NCBI GenBank assembly: GCA_023425225.1
Contig: JAFADB010000346.1
Span: 1 to 5,368, forward strand
Direction: 5' to 3'
Origin: Pseudomonadota bacterium
GTDB lineage: Bacteria; Pseudomonadota; Gammaproteobacteria; Xanthomonadales; Xanthomonadaceae
DNA length: 5,368 nt
Position numbers and translations under genes: made by a program. Numbering within the stretch: the first letter of the stretch is position 1; each line of letters starts with the position of its first letter. This document shows, piece after piece, positions 1 to 5,368 of this stretch. A model generated the notes under the pieces. It had not been told where the DNA came from and ran no database searches. It saw only the letters and a program-made list of their open reading frames with translations.

Positions 1-1283
1 AGATGACCGCCGGCAGCTGGATCTACATCGGCGCGCAGGGCATCGTCCAGGGCACCTACGAGACCTTCGTGGAGATGGGCCGCCAGCACTTCGGCGGCGA
101 CCTGTCCGGCAAGTGGGTGTTCACCGCCGGGCTGGGCGGCATGGGCGGCGCGCAGCCGCTGGCCGCGGTGATGGCCGGGCTGTCGTGCCTGGCGGTGGAG
201 TGCCGCAAGTCCAGCATCGACATGCGCCTGCGCACCGGCTACCTGGACACCTGGACCGATTCGCTGGACGAGGCGCTGAGCCTGATCGACGAATCCTGCA
301 GGGCGGGCACGCCGCGCTCGGTGGGCCTGCTCGGCAACGTCGCGCAGATCCTGCCCGAGCTGCTGCGCCGCGGCGTCAAGCCGGACCTGCTCACCGACCA
401 GACCTCCGCCCACGACCCGGTCAACGGCTACCTGCCGATCGGCTGGAGCGTGGAGCAGTGGGAAGAAAAGCGCGCCAGCGAGCCCAAGGCGGTCGAACGC
501 GCCGCCCGCGCCTCGATGGCCGTGCACGTCAAGGCCATGCTCGGCTTCCACGCGCTCGGCGTGCCGACCGTGGACTACGGCAACAACCTGCGGCAGATGG
601 CGCTGGAGGAAGGCGTGGACAACGCCTTCGACTTCCCCGGCTTCGTGCCCGCCTACATCCGCCCGCTGTTCTGCCGCGGCGTCGGCCCGTTCCGCTGGGC
701 GGCGCTGTCCGGCGACCCCGAGGACATCTACAGGACCGATGCCAAGGTCAAGGAGCTGATCCCCGACAACCCGCACCTGCACCGCTGGCTGGACATGGCG
801 CGCGAGCGGATCAAGTTCCAGGGGCTGCCGGCGCGCATCTGCTGGGTCGGCCTGGGCGATCGCGACCGCCTCGGCCTGGCCTTCAACGAGATGGTGCGCA
901 ACGGCGAGCTGAAGGCGCCGGTGGTGATCGGCCGCGACCACCTGGACTCGGGCAGCGTCGCCTCGCCCAACCGCGAGACCGAGGCCATGCGCGACGGCTC
1001 GGACGCGGTGTCGGACTGGCCGCTGCTCAACGCCCTGCTCAATACCGCCTCCGGCGCCACCTGGGTGTCGCTGCACCATGGCGGCGGCGTCGGCATGGGC
1101 TTCTCCCAGCACTCGGGCATGGTCATCGTCTGCGACGGCAGCCAGGCCGCCGACAAGCGCATCGGCCGCGTGCTGTGGAACGACCCGGCCACCGGGGTGA
1201 TGCGCCATGCCGATGCCGGCTACCCCCTTGCCATCGAGTGTGCGAAGGAGAAGGGGCTGGACCTGCCCGGGATACTCGGCTGA
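1..1283 (+). CDS. hutU: Urocanate hydratase (urocanase), 5'-truncated by the window edge
   Basis: Urocanase is the second enzyme of histidine degradation. It adds water to urocanate, using tightly bound NAD+ as an electrophile, to give 4-imidazolone-5-propionate in the cytoplasm. The frame is open from the left edge, and the first ATG (position 3) is the internal Met of the family's conserved MTAGSWIYIG stretch, so it is not the true start. Visible from that Met: the glycine-rich GLGGMGGAQ nucleotide-binding segment (residues 43-51), DQTSAHDPVNGYLP (about 133-146), the urocanase signature FQGLPARICW (272-281) with the catalytic Cys at 280, and LHHGGGVGMG (357-366). In the Pseudomonas putida enzyme the active-site Cys is number 410, so about 130 residues lie outside the window and the full protein would be about 556 residues, the normal family length. 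The frame is intact to its TGA. No other hut gene is visible; any would lie upstream. A strong hairpin follows the stop by about 40 bp. Confidence 0.97.
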   Translation, partial: MTAGSWIYIGAQGIVQGTYETFVEMGRQHFGGDLSGKWVFTAGLGGMGGAQPLAAVMAGLSCLAVECRKSSIDMRLRTGYLDTWTDSLDEALSLIDESCRAGTPRSVGLLGNVAQILPELLRRGVKPDLLTDQTSAHDPVNGYLPIGWSVEQWEEKRASEPKAVERAARASMAVHVKAMLGFHALGVPTVDYGNNLRQMALEEGVDNAFDFPGFVPAYIRPLFCRGVGPFRWAALSGDPEDIYRTDAKVKELIPDNPHLHRWLDMARERIKFQGLPARICWVGLGDRDRLGLAFNEMVRNGELKAPVVIGRDHLDSGSVASPNRETEAMRDGSDAVSDWPLLNALLNTASGATWVSLHHGGGVGMGFSQHSGMVIVCDGSQAADKRIGRVLWNDPATGVMRHADAGYPLAIECAKEKGLDLPGILG

Positions 1284-1296
1284 CCCCATCGATGTC

Positions 1297-1388
1297 CCGG
1301 CCGTCGCTTGCCGGGGCCGATGCATGCCTTCGCCTCGAAGGCATGCACCGCTGACGGGCAAGCGGTCGCCTCTCTAGCCGACGGCCGG
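1297..1388. repeat. Nested three-tier inverted repeat after hutU
   Basis: Three complementary arm pairs are nested in this 92-bp stretch. The outer arms are CCGGCCGTCG (1297-1306) and its exact reverse complement at 1379-1388. The middle arms are CTTGCC (1307-1312) with GGCAAG (1357-1362). The inner arms form a perfect 12-bp hairpin at 1321-1347. As RNA it could fold into one long interrupted stem with a single-stranded stretch at 1363-1378. No ORF in it looks real, and no target-site duplication is visible at its ends. It could be a 3'-end structure of hutU mRNA, a REP-like palindromic unit or a small non-autonomous element; the sequence alone does not decide. Confidence 0.6.
1321..1347 (+). 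terminator. Strong hairpin, candidate hutU transcript end
   Basis: The arms TGCATGCCTTCG (1321-1332) and CGAAGGCATGCA (1336-1347) are perfectly complementary over 12 bp around a 3-nt loop. The hairpin starts about 38 bp after the hutU stop codon. It lacks the run of Ts that an intrinsic terminator normally has; the following bases are CCGCTGACGG. It may therefore terminate weakly, protect the mRNA 3' end, or act only as the core of the larger inverted repeat. The pairing is certain; the terminator role is inferred from position. Confidence 0.4.
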
Positions 1389-1532
1389 TCATGCCGCGTG
1401 GAGCCTGGAGTGGCCGCAGCCGGGATGTGCAGGCTGGCGGCTTTCGTTCGCATCGAGCCACGGACGTCGACATCGGCGCCTGGCCCGTCCCGTGCGACCC
1501 ATCGTCACATGCCCCGCTTTTCGCTTGCGCGA

Positions 1533-1548
1533 GTCACCGTGCGGTGAC
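1533..1548. promoter_or_regulatory. Upstream palindromic operator candidate (copy 1)
   Basis: This site reads GTCACCG-TG-CGGTGAC, a perfect 7-bp inverted repeat with a 2-bp spacer. It shares its arms and spacer length with the second palindrome at 1556-1573, and the two centres are 24 bp apart. Paired short palindromes just before an operon that encodes its own TetR-family repressor are typical of TetR operators, which such proteins bind as dimers. The assignment to the regulator encoded at 2733-3359 is inference from position. Confidence 0.55.
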
Positions 1549-1555
1549 AGAGTCT

Positions 1556-1573
1556 TGTCACCAACTGGTGACA
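1556..1573. promoter_or_regulatory. Downstream palindromic operator candidate (copy 2)
   Basis: This site reads TGTCACCA-AC-TGGTGACA, a perfect 8-bp inverted repeat with a 2-bp spacer, ending 8 bp before the chosen ATG of the first operon gene. It matches copy 1 in the core GTCACC...GGTGAC. A protein bound here would cover the ribosome-binding and probable transcription-start region, which fits repression. A very weak promoter candidate (TTGCGC at 1525-1530 with CAGAGT at 1548-1553, 17-bp spacing) would be covered by copy 1, but it is too poor a match to call separately. Confidence 0.6.
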
Positions 1574-1581
1574 CGAGCGCG

Positions 1582-2736
1582 ATGAGCACTATTTCCTTCT
1601 TCCAACGCCGTCGGCTGCTGGGCTTGCTGTCGGCCTCCGCAGTGGTGTCGCTGCTGCCTGCCTGCAGCGCGGTTCCCGCACCTGGCATCGCACTGCCCAA
1701 AGGCGGCGATCCGGCCGACATCCGCTTGCGCTGGCTGCAGGCGGCCGCCACGGCCCCGAGCCCGCACAACCTGCAACCCTGGCGCGTGGTGCTGATGGCG
1801 GATGGCGGCCTGCTGCTTCTGGCCGATGGCAGTCGTTTGCTGCCGGCGGCCGATCCATTCGCGCGCCAGACGCTGGTTTCGCTCGGCGGCTTTCTGGAAC
1901 TTCTGGCGATGGCCGCGGGCGAAGATCGCCATGGCACCGCCGTGCATCTCTTCCCGCAGGGCATGGCCGATCCGGGCAGGCCCCAGGACCAGCCCGTGGC
2001 CAGGCTCGACTTCATGGCCGGCTGCGGATCGCCCGATCCGCTGTTCGCGGCGGCGAGCCGGCGTCGATCCAACCGCCGTCCCTACCGGACCAACCACGCA
2101 CTGGCGCCGGCGGCGCGCGCCGCGCTGCTGGCCGCGGCCGACGTGCCCGGGGTGCACGTCGGGGAGGTCATGAGTGCCGTGGACAAGGAACGGATCGGCC
2201 GGCGCGCGAGTGCGGCCTGGGAAGTGGAAATGCGCACGCCGGAGGTGGTGCTGGAAGAGTTGCGACTGACCCGTATCGGGCGAAGGGAGGCCGACGCCCA
2301 TCGCGATGGCATCGCCGTCACCGGTCCGCTGCCGTGGCTGGCCGCGCGCCTGGGCCTGTTCCCGCGCGATCGCGTGCCCGCCCCCGGTTCGCCTCTGGCC
2401 GAGCGGCTGCTCAGCAGCGGCCGCGAGCAGGCAGCAAGCGCTGCCGGCTGGATCTGGCTGCACACCAGGGACAATACGCCGACCGGACAGATCGCCGCCG
2501 GTCGTGCCTTCGTCCGCCTGCAACTGGCCGCTGCGCTGCACGGTGTCGCCAACCAGCCGATGTCGCAGGCTCTGGAGGAATATCCCGCCATGCGCGAGAT
2601 ACGCCTCGGACTGCTCCGGGACCTGGGGCTCGACCCGCGGCAGGATACCGTCCAGATGCTGGTCCGCGTGGGTTACGCCGACCCCGTGCCCGCCAGCCGG
2701 CGACGGCCGCTGGCCCGGTTCGCGGAGGCGGCATGA
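1582..2736 (+). CDS. Exported nitroreductase/Acg-type FMN-binding oxidoreductase lipoprotein
   Basis: The 384-residue product resembles Acg-type nitroreductase-fold proteins, which bind FMN. Family-like motifs are PHNLQPW (residues 61-67, in the N-terminal flavin-binding region), RRRSNRRPY (160-168), GVANQPMSQALEE (321-333), and a C-terminal VQMLVRVGYADPVPASRRRPL segment (357-377). The N-terminus carries QRRRLLGLL (8-16), a twin-arginine-like start, then a hydrophobic stretch and the lipobox-like LPAC (25-28). A Tat-exported lipoprotein anchored at Cys28 is therefore likely. The frame is open further upstream to a GTG at 1492, but the ATG at 1582 is preferred because the export signal begins there and the upstream extension would run through both palindromes. 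Its ribosome-binding site is poor. The stop overlaps the TetR gene start by ATGA. Substrate is unknown; nitro compounds, quinones, or flavin storage (proposed for mycobacterial Acg) are possible. Family call is fairly sure, function is not. Confidence 0.82.
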   Translation: MSTISFFQRRRLLGLLSASAVVSLLPACSAVPAPGIALPKGGDPADIRLRWLQAAATAPSPHNLQPWRVVLMADGGLLLLADGSRLLPAADPFARQTLVSLGGFLELLAMAAGEDRHGTAVHLFPQGMADPGRPQDQPVARLDFMAGCGSPDPLFAAASRRRSNRRPYRTNHALAPAARAALLAAADVPGVHVGEVMSAVDKERIGRRASAAWEVEMRTPEVVLEELRLTRIGRREADAHRDGIAVTGPLPWLAARLGLFPRDRVPAPGSPLAERLLSSGREQAASAAGWIWLHTRDNTPTGQIAAGRAFVRLQLAAALHGVANQPMSQALEEYPAMREIRLGLLRDLGLDPRQDTVQMLVRVGYADPVPASRRRPLARFAEAA

Positions 2737-3359
2737 ACGGCCGCGGCGATCGTCAGGCGACGCGGCAGGCCATCCTGCAGGCCGTGGGTACCCTGCTGGC
2801 ACGCGAAGGCTTCGCCGCCCTCGGCGTCAACGCCATCGCACGCGAAGCCGGCGTGGACAAGGTCCTCATCTATCGCTATTTCGGTGGACTGCCGCAACTG
2901 CTCGATGCCTATGGACGCGATGGCGGGTTCTGGCCATCGGTGGACGAGGTGCTGGACGGCGTGGATGGCGCCGGCTCCGATGCCGAACGGCTGTCGCGAT
3001 TCCTCGGCAACTTCATCGTCGCGCTGCGTGCGCGTCCGTTGACCGCCGAAATCCTCGCGATGGAGATCGGCACGCCCAACGCGCTGAGCCACACGCTGGA
3101 CCAGGTGAGGCAAGCCTGGGGAGAGCAGGTCGCCAAACGCCTGGCACGTCCGGGCCAGGCCGACATGCGGCAGCTGGATACGGTCGTGTCCGTCGTGCTG
3201 GCCGGTATCCAGTACCTCGTGATACGCGCCCGCAACACCGCCCGCTTCAGCGGCATCGCCATCGACGGCGATGCCGGTTGGCAGCAGATCCGCAGCGACC
3301 TCCACTGGCTCTGCGCGCACCTGCTGCCGTCCGTGGATTCCCCGGAGAACACGCCATGA
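2733..3359 (+). CDS. TetR/AcrR-family transcriptional regulator
   Basis: The 208-residue product has the size and layout of a TetR repressor. An N-terminal helix-turn-helix domain covers roughly residues 8-55: TRQAILQAVGTLLAREGFAAL, then VNAIAREAGVDKVLIYRYFGG, with the characteristic GV-x-K-x-x-IYRYF recognition helix at 40-50. The rest (about 56-208) is a variable helical ligand-binding and dimerisation region whose inducer cannot be predicted. The ATG overlaps the stop of the oxidoreductase gene (ATGA), with a good GGAGG ribosome-binding site at 2724-2728. Its own stop overlaps the next gene the same way, so all three are probably translated from one mRNA. It most likely represses its own operon by binding the tandem palindromes at 1533-1573; that link is inferred. 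Confidence 0.93.
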   Translation: MNGRGDRQATRQAILQAVGTLLAREGFAALGVNAIAREAGVDKVLIYRYFGGLPQLLDAYGRDGGFWPSVDEVLDGVDGAGSDAERLSRFLGNFIVALRARPLTAEILAMEIGTPNALSHTLDQVRQAWGEQVAKRLARPGQADMRQLDTVVSVVLAGIQYLVIRARNTARFSGIAIDGDAGWQQIRSDLHWLCAHLLPSVDSPENTP

Positions 3360-3994
3360 CGCATTCCTTCCGCTACGCCCTTTCCGCACTGCTTGCCGGC
3401 CTGATGCTGTCGGCCGGCGGCTGCAGCACGTTGTCGCCCGGGACGCAGCCCGGCGCTGGATTCCCCACGCTGCAACTTGCCCGGCACGACCGCAGTGCCG
3501 AGCTGTGGCTGAAGCCCGGCTTCGACGCTGCCGGATACGCGCCTCCCGTCCTCGACGGTCTCGCCATCACCGGCGAGGCACAGGCCGGTGCCGACCAGCA
3601 GGCCGCCTATGCGCGCCTGCGACGCATCCTGGAGGAGCCATTCGCATCGTCCGCTCCGGCGGACGCCGCGAACGGACTGCACATGGACATCCTGCTGGAA
3701 GACCTGGACCCGGCCAGCCCCGGACTGAACGCGCTCTCGGCGGTGCTGCTCTTCGTCCCGCTCGATGGCGGCGCGGTGACCCTGCGCACCACCTACCGCG
3801 ACATGCAGGGCCAGGTGGTGGCGTTGCGCCGCGACCGCGTGAGCGGACGCCGGCTGCGCATCAAGGGGGCGCTGTCCGCCTACGGCAGGCTGGAGCCGGC
3901 GCTGGCAGACTGGGCGAACAAGTGCGCGCAATGGCCCGCCTGCGTGCTTCCCGGCAATGCGGTGCGGCGGTCGTCGGACCGGCCGACGCGATAG
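3356..3994 (+). CDS. Small secreted lipoprotein, DUF3313-like
   Basis: The 212-residue product begins with a classical lipoprotein signal peptide: Arg6, a hydrophobic core at about 7-19, and AGGC ending at Cys23. Ser at +2 favours outer-membrane sorting. The mature part resembles the uncharacterised DUF3313 lipoproteins, with LKPGFDAAGY (52-61) early and LLEDLDPASPGLNALS (113-128) in the middle. These precede beta-rich sequence ending in TTYRDMQGQVVALRRDR (145-161). Cys190 and Cys196 could form a disulfide after export. The family assignment is from memory of its motifs and is moderate; the molecular function is unknown. The start overlaps the TetR stop by ATGA, with GGAGAA at 3344-3349 as a good ribosome-binding site. 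Coupling to an exported oxidoreductase suggests the two act in the same envelope process. Confidence 0.85.
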   Translation: MTHSFRYALSALLAGLMLSAGGCSTLSPGTQPGAGFPTLQLARHDRSAELWLKPGFDAAGYAPPVLDGLAITGEAQAGADQQAAYARLRRILEEPFASSAPADAANGLHMDILLEDLDPASPGLNALSAVLLFVPLDGGAVTLRTTYRDMQGQVVALRRDRVSGRRLRIKGALSAYGRLEPALADWANKCAQWPACVLPGNAVRRSSDRPTR

Positions 3995-4066
3995 CCGCGG
4001 CAGCTGCCTTCGCCCGCAACCGGCGCTCATCCCGGAAAGTCGGCTTCCTGCCGCCTGCCTCTGCCC

Positions 4067-5368
4067 TCACGAGGCCCCGCGCAACTCCCGCTTGAGCGGC
4101 TTGCCGCTCTGGTTGCGCGGCAGCGACTGCACGAAGCGCACCGTCTTGGGCACCTTGAACGGCGCCAGCAACCCCTTGGCATGGGCGATGAGGTCCTCGG
4201 GCGATACCGGCGCGGCGTCCCCGCGCAGCACCACCACCGCGGTCACCGCCTCGATCCAGCGCGGGTCCGGGGTGCCGACGACCGCCACCTCGGCCACGGC
4301 CGGATGGGTGTAGAGGGCATCCTCCACCTCGCGCGAGGCGACCAGCACGCCGCCGGTGTTGATGACGTCCTCGATCCGGTCCACCACCGTGATGTAGCCC
4401 TGCGCATCGCGGACCACGAGGTCGCCGGAGTGGAACCAGCCGTCGCGGAAGGCCTCGGCGGTGGCGTCCGGATCGTTCCAGTAGCCGCGGCACAGCTGCG
4501 GCGAGCGGTAGAGGATTTCCCCCGGCTGGCCGTCGGCGACATCGCGCCCGCGTTCGTCCACCACCCTCGCCTGCACGAACAGCACCGGCCGGCCGCAGGA
4601 TGCCGGCCGCTCGGCATGCTCGTCCGGCTCCAGCACGGTCGCCAGCGGCCCGATCTCGGACTGGCCGAAGCAGTTGTAGAAGCCCACGCTGGGCAGGCGC
4701 GCGCGCAGACGCTCGAGCACGGTCACCGGCATGATCGAGGCGCCGTACTGCGCCTTGCGCAGCGACGACAGGTCGCGCCGCTCCAGGTCCGGATGGCTGG
4801 CCATCGGCACCCACACGGTCGGCGCCAGGAACAGCGAGCCGATCCGTTCCGATTCGATGTGCTCGAGGATCTTCGGGATGTCGGGCGATGCCAGCAGCCG
4901 CACGCTCGCGCCCACGGCCAGGTAGGGCAGCAGGAACACGTGCATGGCCGCGGAGTGGTACAGCGGCATGCAGATCAGCGGCGTGTCGTCCCGGTGCAGG
5001 TCCAGCGCGACGATCGCCGAGGTGTACTCGTGCACCAGCGCGCCGTGGGTCATCATCGCGCCCTTGGGCCGCGACGTGGTACCGGAGGTGTACAGCAGCT
5101 GCGCCAGGTCACCCTCGCCCACGGTGGTATCGGGTGGCTGCGATGGCGGCTCGTCGCGCGCACGATCGAGCAGCGCCGCAGGCGCATCGCGCAACGGCAC
5201 GACGCACTCGATCGCCGCCGCCCCCTGCGCCGATGCGAAGGCATGCGCCAGCGCGGGATCCACCAGCGCCGCCCGCGCTCCCGACTGCCCGATCAGGTAT
5301 GCCAGTTCCTGCCCGCGCAGCGCGTGGTTGACCGGCACATGCACCAGGCCGGCGCGTGCGCAGGCGAG
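4067..5368 (-). CDS. Acyl-CoA synthetase (AMP-forming), N-terminus outside the window
   Basis: This is an ANL-superfamily adenylate-forming ligase that activates a carboxylic acid with ATP and joins it to CoA. The 433 visible residues run to the right edge without a start; LVHVPVNHA near the edge is internal, so roughly 70-100 N-terminal residues are missing. Motifs, numbered from the window edge: the ATP-binding YTSGTTSRPKG (93-103), YNCFGQSE (231-238), DGWFHSGDL (309-317) with the ATP-ribose-binding Asp at 316, DRIEDVINTGG (330-340, hinge) leading into SREVE, and the C-terminal NQSGKPLKREL with the catalytic adenylation Lys at 423. Everything needed for activity in the visible part is present. 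The hinge carries Ile-Glu where the common form is Arg/Lys-Lys before Asp. Chain-length preference cannot be read; a fatty-acid substrate is the usual annotation. It converges on the lipoprotein gene with 72 bp between stops and is not part of that operon. Confidence 0.93.
   Translation of the reverse strand, partial: LACARAGLVHVPVNHALRGQELAYLIGQSGARAALVDPALAHAFASAQGAAAIECVVPLRDAPAALLDRARDEPPSQPPDTTVGEGDLAQLLYTSGTTSRPKGAMMTHGALVHEYTSAIVALDLHRDDTPLICMPLYHSAAMHVFLLPYLAVGASVRLLASPDIPKILEHIESERIGSLFLAPTVWVPMASHPDLERRDLSSLRKAQYGASIMPVTVLERLRARLPSVGFYNCFGQSEIGPLATVLEPDEHAERPASCGRPVLFVQARVVDERGRDVADGQPGEILYRSPQLCRGYWNDPDATAEAFRDGWFHSGDLVVRDAQGYITVVDRIEDVINTGGVLVASREVEDALYTHPAVAEVAVVGTPDPRWIEAVTAVVVLRGDAAPVSPEDLIAHAKGLLAPFKVPKTVRFVQSLPRNQSGKPLKRELRGAS

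Noticed and set aside
113..1354. Alternate-frame open frame inside hutU
   Set aside because: Arg/Ala/Gly/Pro-rich translation typical of the shifted frame of a GC-rich gene; the hutU frame has all urocanase motifs.
1308..1547. Small ORFs in the hutU-oxidoreductase intergenic region
   Set aside because: They run through the inverted repeat and the first palindrome, have no convincing ribosome-binding site and no recognisable sequence.
1558..2802. Long antisense open frame (414 codons) opposite the oxidoreductase gene
   Set aside because: Its translation is low-complexity and rich in Arg, Gly, His and Gln with no recognisable motif, while the plus strand encodes a clear family protein. Such frames are common shadows in GC-rich DNA.
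2306..3355. Open frame running from the oxidoreductase gene through the TetR gene into the lipoprotein frame, suggesting a long fusion
   Set aside because: The upstream translation is Arg/Pro/Ser-rich nonsense; the lipoprotein signal peptide, ribosome-binding site and ATGA overlap fix the start at 3356.
2909..4030. Antisense open frame (373 codons) across the TetR and lipoprotein genes
   Set aside because: No motif, biased composition and complete overlap with two supported genes.
4041..4053. Short hairpin CGGC-TTCCT-GCCG between the convergent genes as a bidirectional terminator
   Set aside because: The stem is only 4 bp and no T-tract follows on either strand; such a stem is expected by chance at this GC content.

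Overview
This is a strongly GC-rich bacterial window holding five protein-coding genes and one informative intergenic region. GC content, ATGA-overlapping genes and the protein types suggest a gammaproteobacterium of the Xanthomonas/Lysobacter/Stenotrophomonas group. That placement is inference; nothing in the sequence proves it.

Layout. (1) Positions 1-1283 (+): the last three-quarters of urocanate hydratase (hutU, histidine degradation), with its 5' end outside the window. (2) Positions 1284-1581: an intergenic region of about 300 bp. Its left part holds a nested inverted repeat with a perfect 12-bp hairpin just after hutU. Its right part holds two tandem near-identical palindromes of the form GTCACCN-NN-NGGTGAC directly before the next gene. 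(3) Positions 1582-3994 (+): three genes joined by two ATGA stop/start overlaps. They encode an exported flavin-oxidoreductase-like lipoprotein of the nitroreductase/Acg type, a TetR-family repressor, and a small secreted lipoprotein resembling DUF3313 proteins. (4) Positions 4067-5368 (-): an acyl-CoA synthetase (AMP-forming), convergent with the operon and open at the right edge, so its N-terminus is missing.

How it fits together. hutU and the acyl-CoA synthetase look like ordinary catabolic genes. The middle unit is the interesting part: a self-contained three-gene cassette encoding two predicted envelope lipoproteins and one regulator. The palindromes before its first gene are plausible operators for the TetR protein, which would make it an autoregulated envelope redox or detoxification operon. 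The inducer, substrate and role of the small lipoprotein cannot be read from the sequence. I see no RNA genes, insertion sequences, CRISPR arrays or phage genes.
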